This document shows positions 18,212 through 26,845 of a stretch of DNA of 64,000 bases, one piece after another; the stretch's first letter is position 1; each line of letters starts with the position of its first letter. The stretch is from an uncultured Dorea sp. (GTDB lineage Bacteria > Bacillota > Clostridia > Lachnospirales > Lachnospiraceae): assembly GCA_910578455.1 (NCBI GenBank), contig CAJTQA010000010.1:5491-69490 (forward strand). Direction: 5' to 3'. The position numbers and the translations under genes are program-made. Below the pieces are notes generated by a model. The model did not search any database and was not told the origin of the DNA. It saw only the letters and a list, made by a program, of their open reading frames with translations.

Positions 18212-19012
18212 ATGCAGATTATCATTTCACCGGCTAAGAAAATGAACACAGATACAGATATATTCCATTATAAGCAGCTCCCCGCGCTTTTGGGAGAGGC
18301 TGAGGAGCTGCTGTGCTGGATGCGGACGCTTTCCTTTGAAGAGCTTAAAGCTTTGTGGGGCTGCAATGAGAAGATCGCAGAGCTGAATTACCGCCGCGTC
18401 CGAGAGATGGACCTGCGGGGAGGCCTGACTCCTGCCCTCATATCCTACGAAGGGATTCAGTATCAGCATATGGCGCCGAAAGTCTTCACCCGGAGGGAGT
18501 GGGATTACGCGGAGGAACATCTTTGGATTCTGTCCGGATTCTACGGAGCGTTAAGGCCGCTTGACGGGGTAAGCCCCTACCGGCTGGAGATGCAGGCGAA
18601 AGCGAAGGCGGGAGGGGCGAAGGATCTCTACGATTACTGGGGAGGGCGTCTTTATGAGAAAGTAAAAGAAGGAGACGGAGTGCTCGTCAATCTCGCCTCA
18701 AAGGAATACTCAAAATGCATCGAGCGGTATCTGAAACCGGAGGATCGATTTCTTACATGCGTTTTTGGGGAATGGAAGGACGGAAAAGTCATCCAGAAAG
18801 GAACGCAGGCGAAGATGGCAAGGGGTGAGATGGTGCGGTTTATGGCGGAAAACGGGGTTGTCAGCCCGGAGGAGATAAAAAAATTCTCCCGCCTTGGATA
18901 TTGCTTTTCGGAAAGGATGTCTTCAGAATGGGAATACGTATTTGTAAGGAATCCCTTGCCTGCATCCCTAAATACTACCGAAAATACATCCCGGGAAGTA
19001 TGGAATTTATGA
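18212..19012 (+). CDS. yaaA: YaaA peroxide-stress protein (DUF328)
   Basis: About 266 residues. Begins MQIIISPAKKMNTDTD, the family hallmark, and contains LSGFYGALRPLDGVSPYRLEM, LVNLASKEYSKCI and GTQAKMARGEMVRFMAENGV. YaaA limits free intracellular iron during peroxide stress in E. coli. The ATG at 18212 gives the family N-terminus; longer frames add an unrelated 12 residues. Divergent from the broken two-component operon. Confidence 0.92.
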   Translation: MQIIISPAKKMNTDTDIFHYKQLPALLGEAEELLCWMRTLSFEELKALWGCNEKIAELNYRRVREMDLRGGLTPALISYEGIQYQHMAPKVFTRREWDYAEEHLWILSGFYGALRPLDGVSPYRLEMQAKAKAGGAKDLYDYWGGRLYEKVKEGDGVLVNLASKEYSKCIERYLKPEDRFLTCVFGEWKDGKVIQKGTQAKMARGEMVRFMAENGVVSPEEIKKFSRLGYCFSERMSSEWEYVFVRNPLPASLNTTENTSREVWNL

Positions 19013-19073
19013 CGCTGATTTGCTACAATGGCGTCAGCCAGATGAGGCAAAGATGAAAATGGAGGTATGAGTT

Positions 19074-19583
19074 ATGTATATTGTTTCTGTTTTGGCAGTA
19101 ATCGTCGTAAGCTGGTATTTGGCGGATGCACAGGGTATGGGGGATATAACGTGGATTGCGGATCCTGTGACGGTTATTGTGATGGCGCTGTTTGTTTTTA
19201 CGATATTGCTGGGGGCAGGATTTTTAAAGGACTTTAATAATGCTTTCCGCTTAGGGTTATGGAAAGGACGGGGCGGCGAGTCGGTTAATGAGCTGAAACG
19301 TGCTATAGAGGCAGTGTGCCTAGTCAGAAAGATTCTTGTCGCGGCGGGGGCGTTTTTGCTGTTTTTTGAACTGACGCAGATTCTGGTAACTATGGATCTG
19401 TCAGCAAGTATAGGTTATATGCTGTCTACGGGGTTTAGGGCGCCTGCCTGTGCATCTGCGGTAATACTCATGCTGCTGCCGATGGAGAGTACGCTGAAGA
19501 TGAAATTGTGGAACCTTCAGGAAGACCGGAAACTGCAAGTGGAATCTGAAAATCAGGAAAGCACGGATGCACAGAAGGAGTAA
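19074..19583 (+). CDS. Hypothetical membrane protein paired with a LuxR-type regulator
   Basis: 169 residues with four hydrophobic segments: 2-18, 32-50, 85-100 and 112-145. The segment DPVTVIVMALFVFTILLGAG followed by KDFNNAFRLG faintly recalls the first helices of MotA-like proteins, but the rest does not. AAATGGAGG precedes the ATG. The gene ends 6 bases before the LuxR-type gene, so the two are surely co-transcribed and probably work as a membrane sensor pair. Function unknown. Confidence 0.65.
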   Translation: MYIVSVLAVIVVSWYLADAQGMGDITWIADPVTVIVMALFVFTILLGAGFLKDFNNAFRLGLWKGRGGESVNELKRAIEAVCLVRKILVAAGAFLLFFELTQILVTMDLSASIGYMLSTGFRAPACASAVILMLLPMESTLKMKLWNLQEDRKLQVESENQESTDAQKE

Positions 19584-19589
19584 CCGGTT

Positions 19590-20222
19590 ATGAAAAAACA
19601 ATGGCAAACAGGAGTATACCTTATTCTATATATCCTGATTCTTGTATTTATGGCCGACTTTAATGTAATGCTGCTGTTGGATCTGAAGAGTTTTTTCATA
19701 CTTCTGGCAGGAACGTTTCTGCTTGCGCTGCCTTTTTACGAAAAGGGCATGGGAAAAGATGAATTTCTGTACATATACGGGAGCAAAGCGATCGAGGCCG
19801 GACTGATACAAGTATTTCTGTTAAGTTTTATCCGCCTTTCAGAAGATAAAGGGTATGAAAGCATCTTAAAGGATGTCGCCCTCTGTTTCCGCCCGATGCT
19901 GTATGCATTCTGCATCCGTCTGATTTTGACAAAGGAGGAGACATATTCGTATCTGGCCGGCAGGGCGGAAGATCAGGAGAAGAAAGAGACTTCGGAACAT
20001 TATTCGGAGATTCCCTCCCATGAGACTTGCAGAGCGGCAGGCCTGACAAGGCGGGAGTCGGAGATTGCGGCGCTTATCTGCCGGGGGTGCTCGAACCGCG
20101 AGATTGCAGATGATTTGGTGATATCGGAGACGACGGTGAAAAAACATGTGTCGAACATATTTGAAAAGACAGAAATTAACAGGCGGGAAGATTTGTCAGT
20201 CGCTCTCAAAAAGAAAGAATGA
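19590..20222 (+). CDS. Membrane-anchored LuxR-family transcriptional regulator
   Basis: 210 residues. Helices at about 10-30, 33-50 and 65-80 place the N-terminal half in the membrane; the C-terminal GerE-type helix-turn-helix is clear (TRRESEIAALICRGCSNREI, then VISETTVKKHVSNIFEKTEI). There is no receiver domain, so signal input must come through the membrane part or through the membrane protein encoded just upstream. A strong terminator follows. Confidence 0.82.
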   Translation: MKKQWQTGVYLILYILILVFMADFNVMLLLDLKSFFILLAGTFLLALPFYEKGMGKDEFLYIYGSKAIEAGLIQVFLLSFIRLSEDKGYESILKDVALCFRPMLYAFCIRLILTKEETYSYLAGRAEDQEKKETSEHYSEIPSHETCRAAGLTRRESEIAALICRGCSNREIADDLVISETTVKKHVSNIFEKTEINRREDLSVALKKKE

Positions 20223-20224
20223 AG

Positions 20225-20270
20225 AAAAAAGGCGTTTGCCGTGACAGAAGTTGCGGAAAACGCCTTTTTT
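20225..20270 (+). terminator. Rho-independent terminator after the LuxR-type gene
   Basis: AAAAAAGGCGTTT pairs with AAAACGCCTTTTTT around a loop of about 20 bases, with a T-run on the right arm. The A-rich left arm would let it act in the other direction too. Confidence 0.8.
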
Positions 20271-20372
20271 GTGTGTTATTTGCGCTGGGTGGGAATATTT
20301 TTGGACATCCATTCTGATAAACTTAAGATGTAAGAAACGAGGGCATCAAAATTAGGTCAGGAGGGTGAGCAG

Positions 20373-20474
20373 ATGAAAGGATATGTAGTAAGCGAGGGCT
20401 ATATGGGCTATGTAGACGGTGAATACAGGCTGTTTGCAGACGAGGCGGATTATAGGGAGTATGTAGAAGATTAA
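20373..20474 (+). CDS. Small tyrosine-rich acidic protein (33 aa)
   Basis: MKGYVVSEGYMGYVDGEYRL followed by FADEADYREYVED, too short for ordinary gene finders. AGGAGG lies 8 bases before the ATG. It has five tyrosines and ten acidic residues in 33, no membrane segment and no cysteine. Together with the next 51-residue frame it may form a two-gene unit. I do not recognise the family; confidence comes from the ribosome binding site and non-random composition. Confidence 0.55.
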   Translation: MKGYVVSEGYMGYVDGEYRLFADEADYREYVED

Positions 20475-20522
20475 TGAGCAGGCAGATTTGAAGGCTTTTC
20501 AAAATGGATAAGGGGAGGACAT

Positions 20523-20678
20523 ATGCAGATGAGAGAATATAAGAAGATTATGCAGGAAGAAAAGACGGAATTTGAATTATCAGGACTGGATGCGGACGAA
20601 CTGGGCTTTATGAGGGCGGACGAGCGGCGGGCAGCCATGGAGGCGGCAGGGCTAAATCCGGATGAATATGATTTTTAA
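20523..20678 (+). CDS. Small acidic protein (51 aa)
   Basis: MQMREYKKIMQEEKTEFELS, then a helical acidic body (LDADELGFMRADERRAAMEA) and the end GLNPDEYDF. GGGGAGGA sits 5 bases before ATG 20523; ATG 20529 is an alternative with slightly wider spacing. Acidic, soluble, no known domain. It follows the 33-residue small protein by 48 bases in the same direction. Confidence 0.6.
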   Translation: MQMREYKKIMQEEKTEFELSGLDADELGFMRADERRAAMEAAGLNPDEYDF

Positions 20679-20802
20679 GCAAATGCGTTGATGCGCTCTG
20701 CCCTTATCATGTATAATAAAGTACAGGCAGGGGTGAAAGGCGCAGAGCAATCTGTGCTGCCCTGAGTAAAATAATCCGTACAGGATAGGGAGCGGGTGCG
20801 CT

Positions 20803-21819
20803 ATGGCAGTATCTTCAGTAAAACTGCGGACATTATATATTATGAGGATTCTGTTGGAAAAGACAGATGAGCGGCATGTCATGTCTGCGGCAGATGTAGG
20901 GAAAGCGTTAGAGGGATATGGGATGTCGGCTGACCGGAAAACAGTGTACAGCGACATAGAGACGCTGAACGAGTTTGGGATGGACATCGTGCAGGCAAAA
21001 GGCACCAACGGCGGCTACTATATAGGGAGCCGGGAGTTTGAGCTGCCGGAGCTTAAGCTGCTTGTAGACGCAGTGCAGGCATCAAAGTTCATCAGCAGAA
21101 AGAAATCAAAAGAACTGATCCAAAAGCTGGAGGGCCTGGCAAGCGAACATGATGCCAGGCAGCTCCAGCGAAATGTGTTTATATACAATCGGCCTAAGAC
21201 GGGGAATGAGACGATCTATTACAATGTGGATCAGATACATGCCGCGATACTGGCAAACCGGCAGATCAGGTACCAGTACGCGGAGTGGACGATCGAGAAG
21301 ACACTGAAACCAAGGAAAGGCGGCGCATTTTATACGGTCAGCCCCTGGGCGCTGACCTGGGATAATGAGAACTATTATCTGATTGCATATGATGATAATG
21401 CAGACAGCATCAGACACTACCGGGTGGATAAGATGCAGAAGGCAAGCTTGACGGACAGGGAGCGTACCGGGAAAGACAAATTCCGGGATTTTGACTTGGC
21501 GGAGCTTGCCAAGAAAACATTTTCCATGTACGGAGGGCGTGACGAGAAAGTGACGCTGCGATGCGGCAACGAGCTGATCGGCGTGGTTTTAGACCGGTTT
21601 GGCACGGATGTGATGATCGTGCCGGAGGAGGGCGGCTATTTCAAGGCGCACATCCTGGTGGCTGTAAGCCCGCAGTTTTTTGGGTGGCTGACTGGAATCG
21701 GGGATAAGATGCACATAGACGGGCCGGAGCATGTGAGGGAGGAATACAGAAAGCATATGGAACGCATTTTGAGCAAATATGACGGAAGAGATTGGAAAAA
21801 AGACGGCTGTGTGGTATAA
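20803..21819 (+). CDS. WYL-domain transcriptional regulator (YafY-like)
   Basis: 338 residues. N-terminal winged helix of the HTH_11 type (YIMRILLEKTDERHVMSAAD, then MSADRKTVYSDIETLNEFGM), then a WYL domain (FYTVSPWALTWDNENYYLIA and HYRVDKMQKASL) that in relatives binds nucleic-acid ligands or nucleotides, and a WCX-like C-terminal domain. Targets cannot be told from context; the serine dehydratase genes follow in the same direction after 47 bases, but the first of these has its own ribosome site. Confidence 0.87.
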   Translation: MAVSSVKLRTLYIMRILLEKTDERHVMSAADVGKALEGYGMSADRKTVYSDIETLNEFGMDIVQAKGTNGGYYIGSREFELPELKLLVDAVQASKFISRKKSKELIQKLEGLASEHDARQLQRNVFIYNRPKTGNETIYYNVDQIHAAILANRQIRYQYAEWTIEKTLKPRKGGAFYTVSPWALTWDNENYYLIAYDDNADSIRHYRVDKMQKASLTDRERTGKDKFRDFDLAELAKKTFSMYGGRDEKVTLRCGNELIGVVLDRFGTDVMIVPEEGGYFKAHILVAVSPQFFGWLTGIGDKMHIDGPEHVREEYRKHMERILSKYDGRDWKKDGCVV

Positions 21820-21866
21820 TATTGCCAATAGCGTTAGGCCAAAAAAGATAAAGAGAGGATAGGAAG

Positions 21867-22529
21867 ATGGGAAACATATTTGACATTTTAGGTCCGGTCA
21901 TGGTCGGACCGTCCAGCTCCCACACAGCAGGGGCGGCGCGGATTGGATTGATTTCCAGACAGCTTTTTGGAAGGCAGCCGGAAAAGGCAAGGGTTTATCT
22001 TCATGGTTCTTTTGCCGCTACAGGAAAGGGGCACGGAACGGACAAAGCGCTGATCGGCGGACTTTTGGGGATGAAACCGGACGATATGCGGATTCCGTAC
22101 AGCTTTGACGTGGCAAAGGAAGAGGGCATGGATTTTACGATTGAAAGTAAAGATATCAAAGAGGCGCATCCGAATACGGCTCAGGTCTTTATGGAGGCAG
22201 AGGGCGTTCCGCCGATGTGGGTTCAGGCATATTCTATCGGCGGCGGGAGAATCAGAGTCTGCAAGCTTGACGGGATTGACGTGAACTTCAGCGGCGAGAG
22301 CAACACGCTTATCATCCGTAATGTGGATGAGCCGGGCAGGGTGAAGGACGTGTCGGTGGCTCTTAGCGACGCAGAGATCAATATTGCGACGATGCAGCTT
22401 TTCAGGGATAAGAAAGGCGGGGTCGCCGTTATGGTAGTTGAGACAGATGATGTCGTTCCGCAGGATGCGATTGACGGCCTTGCGAAGAAACGCGGGATTA
22501 TCCGGGTGAAATTCCTGAGCGCAAACTAA
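21867..22529 (+). CDS. sdaAB: L-serine dehydratase, iron-sulfur type, beta subunit
   Basis: 220 residues. N-terminal FDILGPVMVGPSSSHTAGAA is the serine-dehydratase beta signature; the C-terminal part (about 145-220: NTLIIRNVDEPGRVKDVSVA) is an ACT-type domain. With SdaAA it forms the oxygen-sensitive [4Fe-4S] enzyme that converts L-serine to pyruvate and ammonia. GAGAGGA precedes the ATG. The alpha-subunit gene follows after 18 bases. Confidence 0.95.
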   Translation: MGNIFDILGPVMVGPSSSHTAGAARIGLISRQLFGRQPEKARVYLHGSFAATGKGHGTDKALIGGLLGMKPDDMRIPYSFDVAKEEGMDFTIESKDIKEAHPNTAQVFMEAEGVPPMWVQAYSIGGGRIRVCKLDGIDVNFSGESNTLIIRNVDEPGRVKDVSVALSDAEINIATMQLFRDKKGGVAVMVVETDDVVPQDAIDGLAKKRGIIRVKFLSAN

Positions 22530-22547
22530 GTATGGAGGATAAAGATT

Positions 22548-23417
22548 ATGTCATATCAATCAATGGAAGAAGCTTACGGAAGATGTGAGAAAGACGGGAT
22601 TGAATTTTGGAAGGCGGTGCAGCTTGAGGATGCTCATGAACGCGGAGTCAGCGAGGAGGATTCCTGGAGCCAGATGAAATATATGTGGCAGGCTATGTTG
22701 GACGGGCTTGATGCGTATGAGCCGGATCTGATATCGAGAAGCGGCCTTGTCGGAACGGAAGGGGCAAAGATGGATGAGTACCGGAAAACGGGAGAGCCTC
22801 TCTGCGGTACATTTCTTGCAAAAGTGATATCCAATGCGCTGAAGATGGGATGCAACAACGCCTGCATGAAACGGATCGTTGCGGCGCCGACGGCAGGGGC
22901 ATGCGGTGTGCTGCCAGCGGTTTTGGTTACTTATTACCGTGAATATGAGGTGTCGGAAGAGAAGATGATAGAGGCGATGTATGTCGCGGCAGGAGTGGGG
23001 CAGATCATAGCGAACCGCGCATACCTTGCAGGGGCATCCGGCGGGTGTCAGGCAGAGATCGGCTCCGGCTCCGGCATGGCGGCTGCGGCAATCTGCCATG
23101 TGAGGGGCGGAGATGCACAGCAGCTTGGGCATGCCTGCGCCATGGCTCTTAAGAACCTGATGGGCCTGGTGTGCGACCCGGTTGCGGGCCTTGTGGAAGT
23201 ACCGTGCGTGAAGAGGAATGTAGTGGGTGCTCTTAATGCGCTGTCAGCGGCGGATATGGCGCTGGCGGGCATTATCAGCCAGATTCCGGTAGACCAGGTG
23301 ATAGACGCGATGAAAGACGTGGGAGATAAGATGGATGTAACGCTCCGGGAGACAGCTCTTGGCGGCGTTGCCATGAGCCCGAGAGGACAGGAAGTGTCAG
23401 AAAGACTGAACGGATAG
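22548..23417 (+). CDS. sdaAA: L-serine dehydratase, iron-sulfur type, alpha subunit
   Basis: 289 residues. AAPTAGACGVLPAVLVTYY, ASGGCQAEIGSGSGMAAAA and NLMGLVCDPVAGLVEVPC carry the conserved cysteines that ligate the [4Fe-4S] cluster. Catalytic partner of SdaAB in the cytoplasm. The stop is followed within 13 bases by a strong terminator, which ends the operon. Confidence 0.95.
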   Translation: MSYQSMEEAYGRCEKDGIEFWKAVQLEDAHERGVSEEDSWSQMKYMWQAMLDGLDAYEPDLISRSGLVGTEGAKMDEYRKTGEPLCGTFLAKVISNALKMGCNNACMKRIVAAPTAGACGVLPAVLVTYYREYEVSEEKMIEAMYVAAGVGQIIANRAYLAGASGGCQAEIGSGSGMAAAAICHVRGGDAQQLGHACAMALKNLMGLVCDPVAGLVEVPCVKRNVVGALNALSAADMALAGIISQIPVDQVIDAMKDVGDKMDVTLRETALGGVAMSPRGQEVSERLNG

Positions 23418-23429
23418 TGAATTGCAAGA

Positions 23430-23487
23430 ACGTAAAAAAGACCGCTCCTTTTGGCTGGAAGGGCTGAATGGGCGGCCTTTTTTACGT
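23430..23487 (+). terminator. Terminator after sdaAA
   Basis: ACGTAAAAAAGACCGC pairs with GGGCGGCCTTTTTTACGT across a loop of about 22 bases. The A/T flanks let it work on both strands. It isolates the serine dehydratase operon from the fatty-acid promoter 60 bases on. Confidence 0.85.
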
Positions 23488-23540
23488 CAGCATGCTCTTG
23501 TGTGCAGTTCGCACAATTTTCCAGTTATATATGCCATATA

Positions 23541-23615
23541 TTTTGATAATCAAAATACTTGACAAGCAAAATAATTAGAGATATACTTTGATGGTCAAAA
23601 TGATTTAAAATCAAA
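23541..23615 (+). promoter_or_regulatory. Fatty-acid operon promoter with FabT-like operators
   Basis: TTGACA (23559-23564), 17 bases, TATACT (23582-23587): close to the vegetative consensus. A perfect palindrome TTTTGAT-A-ATCAAAA (23541-23555) abuts the -35 box, and TTTGA-TGG-TCAAA (23587-23599) begins at the last base of the -10 box and covers the start point. A third, imperfect GATTTAAAATC-AAA copy follows (23602-23615). TTTGA-N3-TCAAA resembles FabT boxes of other Firmicutes, and the operon ends with a MarR-family gene. Binding here should block polymerase. Confidence 0.75.
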
Positions 23616-23655
23616 ATAAGTGCAGTAATAGGATGCAGGAACAAGAGGATTACAT

Positions 23656-24624
23656 ATGACAGGAATCATCTGCGGGACGGGTTCTTATGCCCCGTCCTAT
23701 GTAATGGATAATAATGAGATTGCTACGATGGTAGATACCAATGACGAGTGGATCAGGGAGCGCACCGGAGTAGCTGCAAGGCATATTATCAGGGAAGAGA
23801 CGACAGTTTCCATGGCGTGTGAGGCGGCAAAGAGGGCGCTTGAGGATGCCGGAACAGATGCGGGGGAAGTGGATCTGATCATTGTGTCAACCATATCTTC
23901 CAACGTGATATTGCCTTGTGCGGCATGCGAGGTGCAGAAACTTATCGGAGCGGAACATGCGACCTGCTATGATATGAGCGCGGCTTGCAGCGGCTTTGTG
24001 CTGGCGTATAATGCGGCGCAGGCGTATATAGCCGCGGGCATGTACCGGACGGTGTTGATTATAGGGAGCGAAAGCCTTTCTAATCTGACAAACTGGAAGG
24101 ACAGGGGAACCTGTATCCTGTTCGGCGACGGGGCAGGGGCGGCAGTGATAAAGGCTTTTGAGGAGAGATTTTATCTGCCGGTGACACATTCCGAGGGGGC
24201 GAAGGGGGAGGCTTTGACATGCCTTAGCCGACATGCCCAGGCAGATGCGGCGCGCATGACGGATGCGGAGTATTTCATGCAGATGGATGGTCATGCGGTG
24301 TTTAAGTTTGCGGTGAAGAGAGTGCCGGAAGTTATCGGTGAAGTGCTTGAGAAGAACAAGGTAAAGCGCTCAGACGTGGCATGGTACTGCATGCACCAGG
24401 CAAACAGGCGGATTGTGGAGTCCGTGGCAAAGCGTCTTGACGAGCCGATTGAAAAATTCCCGATGAACCTTCAGGAATACGGGAACACATCGTCGGCGAG
24501 CATCGGCATATTGCTGGACGAGATGAACCGTGCCGGGCAGCTTGAAAAAGGGCAGAAGATTGTGCTGGCAGGCTTTGGCGCAGGGCTGACCTGGGGGGCG
24601 TGCATTGCCGAATGGATGAAGTAG
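23656..24624 (+). CDS. fabH: 3-oxoacyl-ACP synthase III
   Basis: 322 residues. Catalytic triad visible: cysteine in MSAACSGFVLAY (about 113), histidine in WYCMHQANRRI (about 245), asparagine in QEYGNTSSASIG (about 275). It condenses acetyl-CoA (or branched primers) with malonyl-ACP to start fatty-acid synthesis. First gene after the operator-bearing promoter. The 116 bases between it and acpP contain a hairpin (AAACCGG/CCGGTTT, 24631-24650) without a T-run. Confidence 0.95.
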   Translation: MTGIICGTGSYAPSYVMDNNEIATMVDTNDEWIRERTGVAARHIIREETTVSMACEAAKRALEDAGTDAGEVDLIIVSTISSNVILPCAACEVQKLIGAEHATCYDMSAACSGFVLAYNAAQAYIAAGMYRTVLIIGSESLSNLTNWKDRGTCILFGDGAGAAVIKAFEERFYLPVTHSEGAKGEALTCLSRHAQADAARMTDAEYFMQMDGHAVFKFAVKRVPEVIGEVLEKNKVKRSDVAWYCMHQANRRIVESVAKRLDEPIEKFPMNLQEYGNTSSASIGILLDEMNRAGQLEKGQKIVLAGFGAGLTWGACIAEWMK

Positions 24625-24740
24625 GAAAGTAAACCGGAATCCCCCGGTTTATGCTTGCCGGACATTGCTCGCTCCTGGTGAGGAGGAAGAGAAACCGGTA
24701 AGGTATAGAAACTTATAATGAAAAAAAGGAGAGAATGAAA

Positions 24741-24965
24741 ATGTTTGAAGAAATGAAAGAACTGATTGCAGAAGGGCTGAATATTGACGAGAGCAGGATT
24801 ACAAAAGAGGCGTCTTTTAAAGATGACCTGGGAGCAGACTCCCTGGATCTGTTTGAGCTGGTTATGAGCCTTGAGGACAAATATGATGTGGAGATTCCTT
24901 CCGAGGAGCTTGAGAAGCTTTTGACAGTAGGGGATGTAATCAAGTATATCGAAGAACACAAATAA
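24741..24965 (+). CDS. acpP: Acyl carrier protein
   Basis: 74 residues, acidic, with DDLGADSLDLFELVM containing the serine that takes the phosphopantetheine arm. It carries the growing acyl chain between the enzymes encoded around it. ATG 24741 is 7 bases from GGAGAG; the ATG at 24735 is too close to that site. The fabK gene follows after 19 bases. Confidence 0.95.
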   Translation: MFEEMKELIAEGLNIDESRITKEASFKDDLGADSLDLFELVMSLEDKYDVEIPSEELEKLLTVGDVIKYIEEHK

Positions 24966-24984
24966 GAAAAGAGAGGTTTTAAAG

Positions 24985-25923
24985 ATGCAGACAGAAGTGA
25001 CGAGATTACTGGGGATTGAGTATCCGATTATTCAGGGCGGAATGGCATGGGTAGCCGAGCATCACCTTGCGGCAGCGGTATCGAATGCGGGAGGCCTGGG
25101 GCTTATAGGTGCGGCGAGCGCACCGGCGGACTGGGTAAGGGAACAGGTGAGGAAAGCAAAAGAGCTTACTGATAAGCCGTTCGGAGTAAACATTATGCTT
25201 ATGAGCCCGTATGCGGACGAGGTGGCAGAAGTAATCGTGGAAGAAGGCGTTAAGGTTGTCACCACTGGGGCGGGAAATCCTGAAAAGTATATGAAGATGT
25301 GGAAAGAAGCAGGAGTTAAGGTCATTCCGGTCGTTGCTTCTGTCGCTCTTGCAAAACGTATGGAGAGAAGCGGCGCGGATGCATTGGTAGCCGAGGGCTG
25401 CGAGGCCGGAGGACATATCGGCGAGAGCACGACGATGGTGCTGGTTCCGCAAGTCGCAGATGCAGTAAGTATTCCGGTCATCGCGGCGGGAGGTATCGCG
25501 GACGGAAGAGGAATTGCGGCAGCATTTATGCTGGGCGCGAAAGGCGTGCAGATGGGAACCCATTTTGTCGTGACAGAGGAATCCCAGGTGCATGATAATT
25601 ACAAAGAGAGGATCATCAAGGCGAGAGATATTGATTCCAGGGTGACAGGAAGGACTACAGGCCATCCTGTGAGGGCTCTACGCAACGAGATGACGAAACA
25701 GTACATTGAATTGGAAAACAAAGGTGCAGGCTTTGAAGAACTGGAAAAACTGACTCTCGGAGGCCTCCGGAAAGCCGTTGTGGACGGAGACGTAGTAAAC
25801 GGAAGCGTCATGGCGGGGCAGATTGCCGGGATGGTAAAAGAGAGGCTTTCCTGTAAGGAGCTAATAGAAAAATTAGTCAAAGAAACAGACGGGATAATTG
25901 GAGGAAAAGGATTTTATGAGTAG
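24985..25923 (+). CDS. fabK: Enoyl-ACP reductase II (FMN-dependent)
   Basis: 312 residues. IEYPIIQGGMAWVAEHHLAA, SNAGGLGLIGAASAPADWV, AEGCEAGGHIGE and VIAAGGIADGRGIAAAF are the FMN-binding marks of FabK. It reduces trans-2-enoyl-ACP with NAD(P)H at the end of each elongation round, and FabK users are less sensitive to triclosan than FabI users. No FabI is present in the cluster. The fabD start lies 8 bases inside this gene's 3' end. Confidence 0.93.
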   Translation: MQTEVTRLLGIEYPIIQGGMAWVAEHHLAAAVSNAGGLGLIGAASAPADWVREQVRKAKELTDKPFGVNIMLMSPYADEVAEVIVEEGVKVVTTGAGNPEKYMKMWKEAGVKVIPVVASVALAKRMERSGADALVAEGCEAGGHIGESTTMVLVPQVADAVSIPVIAAGGIADGRGIAAAFMLGAKGVQMGTHFVVTEESQVHDNYKERIIKARDIDSRVTGRTTGHPVRALRNEMTKQYIELENKGAGFEELEKLTLGGLRKAVVDGDVVNGSVMAGQIAGMVKERLSCKELIEKLVKETDGIIGGKGFYE

Positions 25924-26845
25924 AGTGGCATTTCTTTATCCGGGTCAGGGCGCGCAGAAGGCGGGCATGGGAAAAGATTTTTATGAAAACAGCCCTCTGG
26001 CAAGGGATATTTACGATAAAGCCTCCGAAACCCTTGGGCTTGATATGAAAGCGCTCTGTTTTGAGGAAAATGACAAGCTTGACCTGACAGAATATACACA
26101 GGCAGCACTTGTGGCGACCTGCCTTGCCATGACAGGAGTTGTAAAGGAGGCAGGGATTGAGCCGGATATTACGGCAGGCTTAAGCCTTGGGGAATATGCG
26201 GCAATTTCAGCGGCGGGCAGCATGGAGGAACTGGACGCTATCCGCCTGGTAAGGAAAAGAGGGATTCTCATGCAGAATACCGTTCCGGCTGGAGAAGGAG
26301 CTATGTGCGCGGTAATGGCAATGGAGGCAGATAGAATCGAGCAGGTCATTGCGGACATAAAGGGTGTTGGCATCGCAAACTACAACTGTCCGGGGCAGAT
26401 TGTCATTACCGGAGAGACAAAAGCTGTAGAAGAGGCAGCTGACGCATTGAAAGAGGCGGGGGCAAAACGCACCGTGATGCTTAACGTAAGCGGGCCGTTC
26501 CACTCACCGATGCTTATTCCAGCAGGAAAAGAGCTTGAAAAAGAGCTTGAAAAGATCACTTTAACTCCGCTTTTAGTTCCTTATGTCACCAACGTGACAG
26601 CGGAGGAGGTAAGGGATATCAGCGAGACAAAGGCATTGCTGGCAAAGCAGGTAAGCTCTCCGGTGCGCTGGATGCAGAGCATGGAATATATGATTGAGCG
26701 GGGTGTGGACACATTCGTGGAGATTGGTCCGGGAAGGACGCTTGCAGGCTTTATGAAAAAGATTAACCGTGATGTGAAAGTTTACAATATCGGAGCTTGG
26801 GAGGATGTGGAGAAGACAGTCTCTGCCCTCGGAAAGGAAAGATAG
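25916..26845 (+). CDS. fabD: Malonyl-CoA:ACP transacylase
   Basis: 309 residues. FLYPGQGAQKAGMG at the start; nucleophile serine in TAGLSLGEYAAISAAG; histidine in NVSGPFHSPMLIPAG. It loads malonate onto ACP. The ATG at 25916 follows GGAGGAAAAGG and overlaps the fabK stop (8 bases); an upstream ATG at 25898 would add six foreign residues. Its stop directly abuts the fabG ATG. Confidence 0.94.
   Translation: MSRVAFLYPGQGAQKAGMGKDFYENSPLARDIYDKASETLGLDMKALCFEENDKLDLTEYTQAALVATCLAMTGVVKEAGIEPDITAGLSLGEYAAISAAGSMEELDAIRLVRKRGILMQNTVPAGEGAMCAVMAMEADRIEQVIADIKGVGIANYNCPGQIVITGETKAVEEAADALKEAGAKRTVMLNVSGPFHSPMLIPAGKELEKELEKITLTPLLVPYVTNVTAEEVRDISETKALLAKQVSSPVRWMQSMEYMIERGVDTFVEIGPGRTLAGFMKKINRDVKVYNIGAWEDVEKTVSALGKER

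Noticed and set aside
19074..19583. MotA-like flagellar stator protein
   Set aside because: Only one helix and the following short loop look similar; the proton-channel and torque regions are not recognisable and no flagellar genes are near.
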